Below, in pieces: positions 18,310 to 27,058 of a stretch of DNA of 55,998 nt. A program made the position numbers and the translations under genes. Below the pieces are notes generated by a model, which worked only from the letters and a program-made list of their open reading frames with translations, did not search any database and was not told the origin of the DNA. Source of the stretch: Clostridia bacterium (lineage in GTDB: Bacteria > Bacillota > Clostridia > Christensenellales > Borkfalkiaceae); contig JAFZXN010000007.1 of assembly GCA_017616695.1 (NCBI GenBank), positions 1 through 55,998 of the forward strand. Reading direction: 5' to 3'. Position 1 is the first letter of the stretch, and each line of letters opens with the position of its first letter.

Positions 18310-19611
18310 ATGAGAATGTTCGATATCATACGCAAAAAACGCGACGGGTACGAGCTTTCGACCGAAGAGATAAGGTTCTTTATCGAAAAATACGTTTTGA
18401 ACGAGATACCCGACTATCAGGCGGCGGCTCTACTTATGGCTATATATTTCAACGGAATGTCCGAACGCGAGACTGCCGATTTGACGTTTGCCGTAAGAGA
18501 TTCGGGCGCGCGGCTCGATTTTTCCTCGATAAACGGCGTGCGCGTCGATAAACATTCGACGGGCGGCGTCGGGGATAAGACCAGTCTTATCGTAGCTCCG
18601 TTGGTCGCTTGCCTCGGGGTAAAAGTCGCCAAGATGAGCGGCAGGGGGCTGGGGCATACGGGCGGAACTATAGACAAGCTCGAATCCATACCGGGCTTTG
18701 ATACGTCTATTTCCACCGAGGAATTTTTGAAAAACGTCAACGAGATAGGCGTTTCCATAGTTGGCCAGAGCCGCGACCTTGCGCCCGCGGACAAAAAGCT
18801 GTACGCGCTCCGCGACGTTACCGCGACGATAGACAGCCTTCCGCTCGTCGTTTCGAGCATTATGGGCAAAAAACTCGCCGCCGACGACGATTGCATAGTT
18901 CTCGACGTCAAATCGGGGAGCGGAGCTTTCACCAAAACCCTTGACGACAGTCGCGCCCTTGCGCGCGCAATGGTGGATATAGGTAAACGAGCGGGCAAAA
19001 AGATGCTTGCGCTCATCACGGATATGGACAGACCGCTCGGTAACGCCATCGGCAATTCGCTTGAAGTAGCCGAAGCCGTCGACACCCTTAACGGGCGCGG
19101 GCCGAAAGACCTTACGGAGATATGCCTCGTGCTTGCGTCCAATATGCTTTTCCTTGCGGGTAAAGGCAGCGTCGAAGCTTGCAGGGCGGCTTGCGAAAAG
19201 GCTGTTAAAGACGGCTCGGCGCTTGAAACTTTGGCTAAAATGGTCAAAGCGCAAGGCGGCGACGTAAGCGTTATTTACGATACCGATAAGTTCAAAAAGG
19301 CAAAATACGCCTTTGAAGTCAAGGTAAGTACGTCGGGCTATATTTACGGCGTCGATACGGAAGGTTACGGCAGAGCCAGCCTTCTGCTTGGCGCGGGCAG
19401 AAACACCATTGAAGATACCATCGACTATTCCGCAGGCATAATTTTGAAAAAGAAAACGGGCGATCGGGTGGAAAATGGCGACGTTATCGCAGTGCTTTAT
19501 TCGGACGATAGGGAAAAATTCGCCGAGGCCGCCAAGGTCTTCGACGCGTCCACGCATATTTCAGACGAGGCGCCGATAGCACGACCTCTCGTTCTCGACA
19601 GGATAGAATAA
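18310..19611 (+). CDS. pdp: Pyrimidine-nucleoside phosphorylase
   Basis: A 433-residue enzyme of the NP-II family that splits uridine, deoxyuridine and thymidine with phosphate. The hallmark KHSTGGVGDKTSL loop and the SGRGLGHTGGT segment are present, as are the three-domain length and the C-terminal pyrimidine-nucleoside phosphorylase domain (about 340-420). Closely related thymidine phosphorylase DeoA cannot be excluded, but Bacillota usually carry Pdp. It opens the enzyme part of the operon, after a GGGAGG ribosome site. Its products, ribose and deoxyribose 1-phosphate, are substrates of DeoB downstream. Confidence 0.9.
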   Translation: MRMFDIIRKKRDGYELSTEEIRFFIEKYVLNEIPDYQAAALLMAIYFNGMSERETADLTFAVRDSGARLDFSSINGVRVDKHSTGGVGDKTSLIVAPLVACLGVKVAKMSGRGLGHTGGTIDKLESIPGFDTSISTEEFLKNVNEIGVSIVGQSRDLAPADKKLYALRDVTATIDSLPLVVSSIMGKKLAADDDCIVLDVKSGSGAFTKTLDDSRALARAMVDIGKRAGKKMLALITDMDRPLGNAIGNSLEVAEAVDTLNGRGPKDLTEICLVLASNMLFLAGKGSVEACRAACEKAVKDGSALETLAKMVKAQGGDVSVIYDTDKFKKAKYAFEVKVSTSGYIYGVDTEGYGRASLLLGAGRNTIEDTIDYSAGIILKKKTGDRVENGDVIAVLYSDDREKFAEAAKVFDASTHISDEAPIARPLVLDRIE

Positions 19612-19629
19612 TAAACGGGAAATTACACC

Positions 19630-20226
19630 ATGGCTAAATTATATTTCAAGTACGGAGCAATGGGTTGCTCGAAAACGGCGCAGGCGCTTATAACCAAGTT
19701 CAACTACGAAGAACGCGGAATGAAGGTGCTGCTTATGAAACCGTCCGTCGATAACCGCGACGGGGCTACCGTCATCAAGTCGAGGATAGGGCTTACTTCC
19801 GACGCGGTGACCGTTCCGCAGACGCAGGATCTATACGAACTTTATAAAGAAAAATATTCAGACTGCGACGTAGTCATCGTGGACGAGTGTCAGTTTCTTA
19901 CGCCCGATCAGGTGGACGAGCTCGGAGATATCGTCATAGACTACAATATCCCCGTTTTGTGTTTCGGTCTTGCGACGGATTTTTTAACGCACCTTTTTCC
20001 GGGTAGCCGCAGGCTGTTCGAGATAGCCGAATCCATAAGCGAGATAAAATCGGTGTGCCGTTGCGGAGTAAAGGCGACGGTCAACGCGCGTATGGACGAC
20101 GCCGGCAATATCGTTTACAGCGGAGAACAAGTCGTTCTCGGCGGAAACGACAGGTACGTTGCCATGTGCAGAAAGTGCTGGCTCAAAAAGAAAAAAGAAC
20201 AGGAAGCAAAAGGATTGTTTGTATAA
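19630..20226 (+). CDS. tdk: Thymidine kinase
   Basis: A 198-residue type II thymidine kinase. It has the P-loop GAMGCSKTAQAL (with Cys for the more common Ser), the VVIVDECQFL Walker B and lasso region, and C-terminal zinc cysteines CRCG and CRKC. It phosphorylates thymidine and deoxyuridine with ATP. Its stop codon overlaps the uridine kinase start by one base (TAATG), a sign of translational coupling. Confidence 0.92.
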   Translation: MAKLYFKYGAMGCSKTAQALITKFNYEERGMKVLLMKPSVDNRDGATVIKSRIGLTSDAVTVPQTQDLYELYKEKYSDCDVVIVDECQFLTPDQVDELGDIVIDYNIPVLCFGLATDFLTHLFPGSRRLFEIAESISEIKSVCRCGVKATVNARMDDAGNIVYSGEQVVLGGNDRYVAMCRKCWLKKKKEQEAKGLFV

Positions 20227-20852
20227 TGAAGACCGATCAAAAAAGCATAGTTATCGGTATCTGCGGCGGCACGGGCAGCGGCAAGACGACGCTTGCTAAA
20301 AGGCTTTACGACGCGCTTGACGGCAACGCTTTATTGATAGGTATGGACTGCTACTATAAGCATTGTCCCGAAATTCCTTTCGAAAAGCGTGTAAAAGCCA
20401 ACTACGACCACCCCGACGCCTTTGACGTCGATCTGATGCTTTCCCAACTCAAAGAATTGAAAGCGGGCAAAAGCGTTACGCACCCGACGTATGATTTTTC
20501 CACCTATTTAAGAAAGGACGAGTGGAAAAAAGTCCAACCAAAGCCCGTCATAATAATCGAAGGCATACTGCTTTTCGCAGTGCCGGAGATAGTCGACGAG
20601 CTCGATATAAAGATATACGTCGACACCGACGCGGACGTAAGGATATTGCGCCGCATCATGCGGGACGTCAACGAGCGAGGCAGAAGTTTGGAAAGCGTCG
20701 TTTCGCAGTATCTTGAAACGGCGAAACCCATGCACGAATATTTTATAGAGCCGTCCAAGCGCTGCGCGGATATCATCGTTCCCGAGGGCGGACGCAACGA
20801 GGTTGCGTTCGATATGATAGCGGGCGCCATTCGTCGGAAGATCAAAAACTGA
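20226..20852 (+). CDS. udk: Uridine/cytidine kinase
   Basis: A 208-residue NTP-dependent kinase that turns uridine and cytidine into UMP and CMP. It has the P-loop GICGGTGSGKTTLAK and the MDCYYK motif that follows the first strand in uridine kinases. The chosen ATG at 20226 overlaps the tdk stop. A longer open frame extends back to 20055 but would overlap tdk and adds no family sequence. It is followed 3 bases later by psuK. Confidence 0.9.
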   Translation: MKTDQKSIVIGICGGTGSGKTTLAKRLYDALDGNALLIGMDCYYKHCPEIPFEKRVKANYDHPDAFDVDLMLSQLKELKAGKSVTHPTYDFSTYLRKDEWKKVQPKPVIIIEGILLFAVPEIVDELDIKIYVDTDADVRILRRIMRDVNERGRSLESVVSQYLETAKPMHEYFIEPSKRCADIIVPEGGRNEVAFDMIAGAIRRKIKN

Positions 20853-20855
20853 TTT

Positions 20856-21776
20856 ATGGATAACGAACAAAACAAAGCGATAAAAGAATACGTCGTCGTC
20901 ATCGGCGGGGCGAACGTCGATATGCTCGGCGTGCCGTTTCTGTCGCTTTCGAAAAACGATTCGGCGCCCGGAAAGCTTTCCGTCTCGTCGGGCGGAGTGG
21001 GGCGCAATATAACCGAAAATCTTGCCCGCCTCGGCGTGCCCGTCAAGTTCATTACGGCGTTCGGCAACGACGCAAGCGGCGTAAAACTGAAAAAAGAGCT
21101 TGAAGATCTCGGCGCGGATCTGTCGCTTTCTCTTTCGACTGACAAAGAGCCGACTTCGACGTATATCTGTTTAAGCGACGAGCACGGCGAAATGCAGTAC
21201 GCGCTGTCCGATATGCGCATACTCGACAGGCTGAACGAAAGCTTTTTCAGCGACAAATTCGACGTTATAAACAAAGCTAAATGCGTCGTGCTCGATACCA
21301 ATCTCGGGGATATTTTAGGATATCTCGTCAAACGGATAACCGCCCCGATATTCCTCGATACCGTGTCGGCGCAGAAGACGGAAAAATGCAGGAATTACGT
21401 TAAAGGCCTGTATTTCGTCAAGCCGAACGTGGTGGAAACGGAAGCGCTTTTAAACGTTAAGATAGTTACCGACGACGACGTGAAAAAAGCCGCCGAAAAG
21501 ATACTTTCTCTCGGCAATAAAAACGTTATAATATCGCTCGGAGAAAAGGGCGCGTATTTTTCCGACGGCAAAAAAGAAGGGTTTTTGCCAAGTAAAAGCG
21601 ACCTCGTGGTAAGCACGACGGGCGCGGGCGACGCGTTTATGGCGGCTGTCATATACGGCTATATCAAAGGTCTTTCGCTTGAAGAATGCGCGCAGCTTGG
21701 GCTCAAAGCTTCAAAAATAACCATATCGGACGAAAACACCGTCAGCAAAAACATAACGAAATTGAAAACAAATTAA
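20856..21776 (+). CDS. psuK: Pseudouridine kinase, PfkB family
   Basis: A 306-residue PfkB/ribokinase-fold sugar kinase. Signature 1 is GGVGRNITENLARLG and signature 2 is STTGAGDAFMAAV, whose Asp is the catalytic base. The adjacent psuG makes pseudouridine kinase the best assignment: pseudouridine plus ATP gives pseudouridine 5'-phosphate. Without the neighbour it could be read as a general ribokinase-like enzyme. The gap to psuG is 10 bases, containing an AAAGAGG site. Confidence 0.85.
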   Translation: MDNEQNKAIKEYVVVIGGANVDMLGVPFLSLSKNDSAPGKLSVSSGGVGRNITENLARLGVPVKFITAFGNDASGVKLKKELEDLGADLSLSLSTDKEPTSTYICLSDEHGEMQYALSDMRILDRLNESFFSDKFDVINKAKCVVLDTNLGDILGYLVKRITAPIFLDTVSAQKTEKCRNYVKGLYFVKPNVVETEALLNVKIVTDDDVKKAAEKILSLGNKNVIISLGEKGAYFSDGKKEGFLPSKSDLVVSTTGAGDAFMAAVIYGYIKGLSLEECAQLGLKASKITISDENTVSKNITKLKTN

Positions 21777-21786
21777 AGAGGTCTAT

Positions 21787-22698
21787 ATGAAAATAAAAGT
21801 TTCGGACGAAGTGCGGGAGGCGCTTTTATCGGGGAAACCCGTTGTGGCGCTCGAATCCACTATAATTTCACACGGTATGCCTTATCCGAAAAACGTTCAG
21901 ACCGCGCTCATGGTCGAGGACGTCATACGAAAAAACGGCGCCGTTCCCGCGACTATCGCCATAATAAAGGGCGTTCCCACCGTCGGTTGCTCCAAAGAAG
22001 ATATCGAGCATCTCGGAAAAGCCGGACTTACGGTCACGAAAACGTCGAGAAGAGATATCCCCATAGTTGTCGCCAAAGAACTTGACGGCGCGACTACGGT
22101 GGCGGCAACGATGATCCTTGCCGAAAAGGCGGGCGTCAAGATATTCGCTACCGGCGGCATCGGCGGCGTGCACAGGGGCGCGGAAACGACTATGGATATC
22201 TCCGCCGACCTTGAAGAGCTTGCCAAAACCAACGTCAACGTCGTTTGTGCCGGAGCTAAGAGCATACTCGATCTAAAGCTGACGCTCGAATATCTTGAAA
22301 CGAAGGGAGTTGAAGTCGTCGGCTATCAAACGGACGAGCTACCCGCGTTCTTCACGAGAAAGAGCGGCTTTAAAGTAAACTGCCGTATGGACGAGCCTGT
22401 CGAGATCGCCAAGGCCATAAACTGTAAGGATGAACTCGGCCTTGGCGGAGGCATACTTATAGTCAACCCCATACCGGAAGAGTATTCAATGGACCCCGAG
22501 TACATAGAAAAGGTCATAAAAGAGGCTATCGCCGACGCTGACGCAAAGGGCGTAAAGGGTAAGGAGATAACCCCGTTCCTTCTCGACAAGATACAAAAAG
22601 TCACGGGCGGTGAAAGCCTTGAAAGCAACATAAAACTCGTTTTGAACAACGCGAAGCTTGCGGCGCTTATAGCGACGGAACTTTCAAAGTTGCAATAA
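21787..22698 (+). CDS. psuG: Pseudouridine-5'-phosphate glycosidase
   Basis: A 303-residue enzyme that cleaves the C-C bond of pseudouridine 5'-phosphate to uracil and ribose 5-phosphate. Family segments are [14 protein letters not shown] at the start, [22 protein letters not shown] in mid-protein and the [10 protein letters not shown] loop. The full length of the family is present. Found directly after psuK, it completes the two-step route for modified nucleosides from RNA turnover. Confidence 0.93.
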   Translation: MKIKVSDEVREALLSGKPVVALESTIISHGMPYPKNVQTALMVEDVIRKNGAVPATIAIIKGVPTVGCSKEDIEHLGKAGLTVTKTSRRDIPIVVAKELDGATTVAATMILAEKAGVKIFATGGIGGVHRGAETTMDISADLEELAKTNVNVVCAGAKSILDLKLTLEYLETKGVEVVGYQTDELPAFFTRKSGFKVNCRMDEPVEIAKAINCKDELGLGGGILIVNPIPEEYSMDPEYIEKVIKEAIADADAKGVKGKEITPFLLDKIQKVTGGESLESNIKLVLNNAKLAALIATELSKLQ

Positions 22699-22711
22699 AG
22701 GGGGGGACAGT

Positions 22712-23368
22712 ATGGACGTTAAAGATATTCTTTCGAAATGCGACCACACTCTTTTGAATCAGACGGCGACGTGGGAAGAGATCAAAGCTATCTGCGACGA
22801 CGGGATAAAGTACAAAACGGCGTCGGTGTGTATCCCGCCGAGTTTCGTTAAAAGAGCAAAAGACTACGTCGGCGATAAACTCGTTATATGCACGGTCATA
22901 GGCTTCCCGAACGGCTACAATACTACCGAAACGAAGGTCTTCGAGACGACCGACGCTATAAAAAACGGTGCCGACGAAATAGATATGGTCATCAATATCG
23001 GCGAGCTCAAAGCAAAAAATTACGAGTTCGTCGAGGACGAAATAAAAAAGATCAAGTCCGCCTGCGGCGACAAAATATTAAAAGTCATCGTCGAGACATG
23101 CCTTTTGACGGACGAAGAAAAGATAAAAACGTGCGAGCTCGTCACAAACGCGGGCGCCGATTTTATCAAAACTTCCACGGGCTTTTCGAAGGCGGGCGCG
23201 ACTTTTGACGATATCGAACTCTTTTCAAAACATATCGGTAAAAACGTAAAAATGAAGGCGGCGGGCGGTATTTCTTCCATAGAAGACGCCGAACGGTTTA
23301 TAGATCTCGGCGCGTCGAGGCTCGGGACCAGCAGGATAGTGAAGATAGTCAAGTCTCAAGAAAAATAA
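22712..23368 (+). CDS. deoC: Deoxyribose-phosphate aldolase
   Basis: A 218-residue class I aldolase that splits 2-deoxyribose 5-phosphate to acetaldehyde and glyceraldehyde 3-phosphate. The Schiff-base lysine lies in [10 protein letters not shown]; the VIGFPNG and MKAAGGISS segments are typical of the TIM barrel. It links deoxynucleoside breakdown to glycolysis. The start follows an AAAGGGGGG ribosome site. Confidence 0.93.
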   Translation: MDVKDILSKCDHTLLNQTATWEEIKAICDDGIKYKTASVCIPPSFVKRAKDYVGDKLVICTVIGFPNGYNTTETKVFETTDAIKNGADEIDMVINIGELKAKNYEFVEDEIKKIKSACGDKILKVIVETCLLTDEEKIKTCELVTNAGADFIKTSTGFSKAGATFDDIELFSKHIGKNVKMKAAGGISSIEDAERFIDLGASRLGTSRIVKIVKSQEK

Positions 23369-23424
23369 GCCGTTATTAAGCTTAAACGAAATTTTTAAAA
23401 AAACAATAAAGAGGGGATAATATT

Positions 23425-24132
23425 ATGTCGATTCCAACACCGCATATCACGGCTAAACTCGGTGATTTTGCCGATACCGTACTGATGCCGGGCGATCCGC
23501 TTCGCTCGAAATTCATTGCGGAAAACTTTCTTACGGACGCGGTATTAGTCAACAACGTCCGCGGGGTAAACGGCTACACGGGCTATTATAACGGCAAGCG
23601 CGTTTCGGTCATGGCGTCCGGTATGGGACAACCCGCTATCGGTATCTACTCGTACGAGCTTTTCAATTTTTACGACGTCAAGACCATAATCCGCATAGGT
23701 TCTTGCGGTTCGTTCGATAAGGATCTGCACGCAAAGGATATAATTATAGCTATGGGCGCCTGCACGAACGGAAACTACGCAAGTCAATACAAGCTTCCGG
23801 GGACTTTTGCCCCCATAGCCGATTTCGATCTCGTGAAAAGAGCCGCCGAGCTTTGCGAAAAAGAAGGCGTAAACTATAAAGTCGGCAATATTTTTTCGTC
23901 CGATATGTTTTACGACGACGCAAACAGCGGAATGGAATGGGCGAAGATGGGCGTTTTAGGCGTAGAAATGGAGTCGGCGGCGCTATATTGCAACGCGGCG
24001 CGCGCAGGTAAAAAGGCGCTTTGTATTTGCACCGTCAGCGACAGCTTCATTTACCCCGAAGAAAATACCACCGCGGAGGAAAGGCAGAATTCTTTTACCG
24101 CTATGATGCGTATTGCCCTCGAACTCGCGTAA
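23425..24132 (+). CDS. deoD: Purine-nucleoside phosphorylase, DeoD type
   Basis: A 235-residue hexameric-type (NP-I) phosphorylase acting on purine ribo- and deoxyribonucleosides. The N-terminal MSIPTPHITAKLGDFA and VLMPGDPLRSKFIAE segments, the MGQPAIGIYSYEL loop and the active-site GVEMESAALY and VSDSF (Asp as proton donor) are all visible. The start has an AGAGGGG site. Confidence 0.93.
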   Translation: MSIPTPHITAKLGDFADTVLMPGDPLRSKFIAENFLTDAVLVNNVRGVNGYTGYYNGKRVSVMASGMGQPAIGIYSYELFNFYDVKTIIRIGSCGSFDKDLHAKDIIIAMGACTNGNYASQYKLPGTFAPIADFDLVKRAAELCEKEGVNYKVGNIFSSDMFYDDANSGMEWAKMGVLGVEMESAALYCNAARAGKKALCICTVSDSFIYPEENTTAEERQNSFTAMMRIALELA

Positions 24133-24186
24133 ATTACGGGTTTTTCGCAGTCGGACGGGCTTACCCTTAAAACGAGGAAGACGTTT

Positions 24187-25347
24187 ATGAAGAGATTGTT
24201 TATCATAGTTCTCGACAGTATGGGCATAGGCGAACTGCCCGACGCTCATCTTTGGCACGACGAGGGGAGCAACACCCTCGGCGCGATAAGAAACGACAGT
24301 CATTTTTATTGCCCGAACCTTAAAAAGCTGGGACTTTTTAACATTGATTCGGTGGGCGGCGGCGTGGAAAAACCGTTGGCAAGCTTTGCGCGCCTTGCGG
24401 AAAAGTCTATGGGTAAAGACACCACTATAGGGCATTGGGAAATAGCCGGTATAGTGTCGCCGAAAGCGCTTCCCACCTACCCTGACGGATTTCCGAAAGA
24501 GATAATCGACGAGTTCGAGCGGCGCACGGGCAAAAAGACTTTATGCAATCTTCCTTATTCCGGCACCGAGGTCATAAAAGATTACGGCGAGGAAAGCATA
24601 AAAAGCGACAAACTCATCGTTTATACGTCGGCGGACAGCGTCTTCCAGATAGCCGCGCACGAGGATTTCGTGCCGGTGAAAGATCTTTATCGCTATTGCG
24701 AGATAGCGCGGGAGATACTTGTCGGCGAGCACGCCGTCGGAAGAGTAATCGCAAGGCCGTTTACGGGCGAATATCCTTTCGTAAGAACGGCCAACCGCCA
24801 CGATTTTTCTCTCGAGCCGCAGGGCGAGACCATGCTCGATATTCTCAAAAAGAACGGGCTCGAAGTGCTTTCCGTCGGGAAGATCTACGATATTTTCGCG
24901 GGGAAAAGCACCGGTGAGCCGCATAGGACAACGAGCAACTTCAACGGTATGGAAGTCACTTTGGCTATGCAAAAGCAGGACTTCGAGGGGCTTTGTTTCG
25001 TCAATCTGGTGGACTTCGATATGAAGTACGGCCACAGAAACGATATTGCGGGCTACGCTTCGGCTATGACCGAGTTCGACGTTCAGCTCGCGGAATTTAC
25101 GGCAAATATGAGAGAGCAAGACGTTCTTATCATTACGGCGGATCACGGCTGCGATCCCGCTACGCCTTCGACCGACCACTCGCGCGAATACGTGCCGATG
25201 ATTATTTACGGCGCCGGTATAAAGGCGGGCGTGAACCTCGGCACGAGACAGTCTTTTTCCGATATCTCCGCCACCGTACTCGATTATTTCGGGTTGGATA
25301 AAGGCAACACCGCCGGAGAAAGCTTTTTAAAAGAAGTTGCAAAATAA
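24187..25347 (+). CDS. deoB: Phosphopentomutase
   Basis: A 386-residue metal-dependent mutase of the alkaline phosphatase superfamily that converts (deoxy)ribose 1-phosphate to the 5-phosphate. Metal ligands are recognisable in VLDSMGIGELPDA, in the GKDTTIGHWE stretch that holds the phosphothreonine, and in TADHGCDPATPSTDHSRE. It takes the products of Pdp and DeoD to DeoC or the pentose phosphate pathway. Confidence 0.94.
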   Translation: MKRLFIIVLDSMGIGELPDAHLWHDEGSNTLGAIRNDSHFYCPNLKKLGLFNIDSVGGGVEKPLASFARLAEKSMGKDTTIGHWEIAGIVSPKALPTYPDGFPKEIIDEFERRTGKKTLCNLPYSGTEVIKDYGEESIKSDKLIVYTSADSVFQIAAHEDFVPVKDLYRYCEIAREILVGEHAVGRVIARPFTGEYPFVRTANRHDFSLEPQGETMLDILKKNGLEVLSVGKIYDIFAGKSTGEPHRTTSNFNGMEVTLAMQKQDFEGLCFVNLVDFDMKYGHRNDIAGYASAMTEFDVQLAEFTANMREQDVLIITADHGCDPATPSTDHSREYVPMIIYGAGIKAGVNLGTRQSFSDISATVLDYFGLDKGNTAGESFLKEVAK

Positions 25348-25364
25348 CGCGAACGAGGTGAGTT

Positions 25365-25769
25365 ATGGATTATAAAGAGCTTATGGAAAAAGCCGAAAAA
25401 GCAAGAGAGTTTTCGTACGCCCCGTACTCTCACTTTAACGTGGGCGCGGCGCTTTTAGCTAAAAACGGCAAGGTGTTTACCGGCTGCAACATAGAAAACG
25501 CAACGTTCACGCCTACCGTTTGCGCCGAACGCACGGCGTTTTTCAAGGCGATAAGCGAAGGCGTCAGTAAGTTCGAGGCCCTCGCCATTTCGGGCGGAAA
25601 AGAAGGCGAACCCCCTTCGTTTTGCGCGCCCTGCGGAGTATGTCGGCAAGTCATGGCGGAATTTTGCGACGAAAATTTCAAACTCGTCTTAGGCACGAAA
25701 GAAAATTTCGGAGTCTACGGCCTAAACGATATCCTCCCCTTTGCTTTTACGAAAAAAGAACTGAAATAA
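25365..25769 (+). CDS. cdd: Cytidine deaminase
   Basis: A 134-residue zinc enzyme that deaminates cytidine and deoxycytidine. It has the CAERTAFFKA catalytic motif (Cys ligand and Glu proton shuttle) and the PCGVCRQ pair of zinc cysteines. Last gene of the operon, 17 bases after deoB with a GAGGTG site, and followed at once by a terminator. Confidence 0.94.
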   Translation: MDYKELMEKAEKAREFSYAPYSHFNVGAALLAKNGKVFTGCNIENATFTPTVCAERTAFFKAISEGVSKFEALAISGGKEGEPPSFCAPCGVCRQVMAEFCDENFKLVLGTKENFGVYGLNDILPFAFTKKELK

Positions 25770-25770
25770 C

Positions 25771-25815
25771 AAACGAAAAAAACGACCGTCCCAAAGACGA
25801 TCGTTTTTTTCGTTT
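25771..25815 (+). terminator. Operon terminator (long bidirectional hairpin)
   Basis: A 20-bp stem with one mismatch (25771-25790 with 25796-25815) and a 5-nt loop includes A- and T-runs on both sides, so it can act in both directions. It ends the nucleoside operon and touches a fragment of the tRNA-Val 3' end. Confidence 0.85.
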
Positions 25816-25835
25816 GGTGGAGACGAATAGGCTCG
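25813..25835 (-). repeat. Direct repeat of the tRNA-Val 3' end
   Basis: Twenty-three bases are identical to 25993-26015, the 3' end (acceptor arm, CCA and part of the T arm) of the tRNA-Val gene, in the same orientation and exactly 180 bp away. Such duplications of tRNA 3' ends are left by site-specific integration; here the enclosed DNA has no gene. Confidence 0.75.
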
Positions 25836-25927
25836 CAGACGTTTCGGCAATGCATACCGCATTGATGGTTGCCTACGGCAACACCGAAAGTCATTATTAT
25901 ATAATTTGGCGCTCGCCGTGCTCGCGC

Positions 25928-25942
25928 ATAGTTCGAGCCTAT
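25928..25942 (+). repeat. Inverted fragment of the tRNA-Val T arm
   Basis: These 15 bases are the exact reverse complement of 26007-26021 in tRNA-Val. With the terminator hairpin at 25962-25995 in the centre, they form the outer arm of a decayed palindrome that reaches into the tRNA gene. Confidence 0.6.
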
Positions 25943-25961
25943 CCCATATTTTTCTACAAAC

Positions 25962-25995
25962 AAAAAAACAGCCTGCAAAAGCAGACTGTTTTTTT
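25962..25995 (-). terminator. Terminator of tRNA-Val
   Basis: A 15-bp stem with one mismatch (25962-25976 with 25981-25995) and an AAAA loop sits directly downstream of the tRNA on the minus strand and ends in a seven-residue run of T on that strand. Confidence 0.8.
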
Positions 25996-26071
25996 GGTGG
26001 AGACGAATAGGCTCGAACTATCGACCTCTTGCATGTCAAGCAAGCGCTCTGACCAACTGGGCTACGCCTCC
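25995..26071 (-). tRNA. tRNA-Val (anticodon GAC)
   Basis: Read on the minus strand, the acceptor stem GGAGGCG pairs with CGTCTCC with one G-U pair. The anticodon stem CTTGC/GCAAG encloses a 7-base loop whose central triplet GAC reads Val codon GUC. The T arm has GTTCGAGCC, the discriminator is A, and the 3' CCA is encoded. Length 77 including CCA. A terminator follows immediately. Confidence 0.92.
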
Positions 26072-26210
26072 ATATTATTTCCGACGCAAGTTCGGAAACG
26101 TTTTTTTGCCGTTTTTCGTTTTTTATATGACGAGCAAAAAGTGATGACGATTTTTCTTACAGATCGTCGATAAGTCTGCCTATAAGTCGATAAACGCAAG
26201 TTTTTATGGT

Positions 26211-26363
26211 TTACCAATCTTGGCGGTCGCTTATCTTGATGTCGTCGTAAAACTCGAAATAGCGTTTTTTGAAATCTTCCTGCGCCTTTTTATCTTTGGG
26301 CGCGGTCTGTTTTTTTACGTTTTTTTTGTCCTTGACGGGCGAAGTCTTTTTATCTTCGGTCAT
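26211..26363 (-). CDS. Small lysine-rich protein downstream of rpmF
   Basis: An unrecognised 50-residue open frame, 19 bases after rpmF. The first 33 residues are rich in Lys with Asp, Pro and Thr; the end is acidic and aromatic (RYFEFYDD, then a final Trp). There is no membrane segment or cysteine. No good ribosome site precedes the ATG, and an upstream TTG could also serve. The composition and position suggest a real small protein, possibly ribosome-associated, but this is unproven. Confidence 0.45.
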   Translation of the reverse strand: MTEDKKTSPVKDKKNVKKQTAPKDKKAQEDFKKRYFEFYDDIKISDRQDW

Positions 26364-26382
26364 AGGAAAACTCAAGACTCGA

Positions 26383-26571
26383 TCAGTTTTCTTCGGTCTT
26401 GCCCGTAACGTTTACGCCGTCGTAATAGCCGCACTTTTTGCAGACCTGATGCGAAGCTTTGAGCTCGTGGCACTGCGGGCATTCTACGAGATTGGCGCTG
26501 GTAGCTTTGTAGTTGTTTGCAAATCTCTTATTACCTCTTTGCTTAGAGACCTTTCTTTTCGGAACAGCCAT
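26383..26571 (-). CDS. rpmF: 50S ribosomal protein L32
   Basis: A 62-residue ribosomal protein. The start MAVPKRKVSKQ is diagnostic, and the zinc-ribbon cysteines CPQC and CKKC are intact, so this is the zinc-binding form. The ATG at 26571 has an AAGGAAGGTG site 8 bases before it; a longer open frame to 26601 is not used because it would remove that site. Cotranscribed with the upstream yceD gene, a widely conserved pairing. Confidence 0.95.
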   Translation of the reverse strand: MAVPKRKVSKQRGNKRFANNYKATSANLVECPQCHELKASHQVCKKCGYYDGVNVTGKTEEN

Positions 26572-26587
26572 TATTATACACCTTCCT

Positions 26588-27043
26588 TTATAAGATTTCA
26601 CACCCGCAGTCGCCGTCGTTCAGGTTTTTGCCGCAAGATGGGCACAGACCTTTGCAATCTTCCTTGCAGAAAACGGCGTAGGGCATATCCGTCATGATCA
26701 ATTCGTCGACCATATTACTTAAATCGATCTTATCGTGCAGGTAGCGGAAGCAATCTTCGTCGGGTTCGGGGTTCGTCATGCTCAAAAATCTCTCGTCAAA
26801 GTCTATCGTGAACGACTTATTTACGGGGGACAGGCATCTCGAACAGACCGTTTTGATACCGTAAGTTATCTTTCCGCTGACGAAAGCTTCGTCGTCGTAA
26901 ACTTCCACGACGCCTTTTATCCGCGCGTCGCCGTCGAAACTCGATTGCGGCAGGGATAAAAGCCTGTTATCGGGGCTGAAAGAAAACTCGAAATCGCAAG
27001 TTTTCAAGCCCTTTTGTTTCAAAGCTTTTAAATCGATGATCAT
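26588..27043 (-). CDS. yceD: YceD/DUF177 family protein (23S rRNA accumulation)
   Basis: A 151-residue member of the DUF177 family, which in other bacteria is needed for normal 23S rRNA levels. It has the central CSRCL motif and a C-terminal zinc-type cluster CKEDCKGLCPSCGKNLNDGDC, both characteristic. It lies 16 bases upstream of rpmF and is read from its own promoter. Confidence 0.9.
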   Translation of the reverse strand: MIIDLKALKQKGLKTCDFEFSFSPDNRLLSLPQSSFDGDARIKGVVEVYDDEAFVSGKITYGIKTVCSRCLSPVNKSFTIDFDERFLSMTNPEPDEDCFRYLHDKIDLSNMVDELIMTDMPYAVFCKEDCKGLCPSCGKNLNDGDCGCEIL

Positions 27044-27058
27044 AAGGTCAGCTTAACA

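Noticed and set aside
18417-19557. Two overlapping reverse frames opposite pdp
   Set aside because: Pdp motifs prove the forward frame; both reverse frames are codon-bias shadows.
20055-20225. Longer start for uridine kinase
   Set aside because: The extension overlaps tdk in another frame and is arginine-rich shadow sequence; the TAATG overlap at 20226 gives a proper start at the P-loop distance expected.
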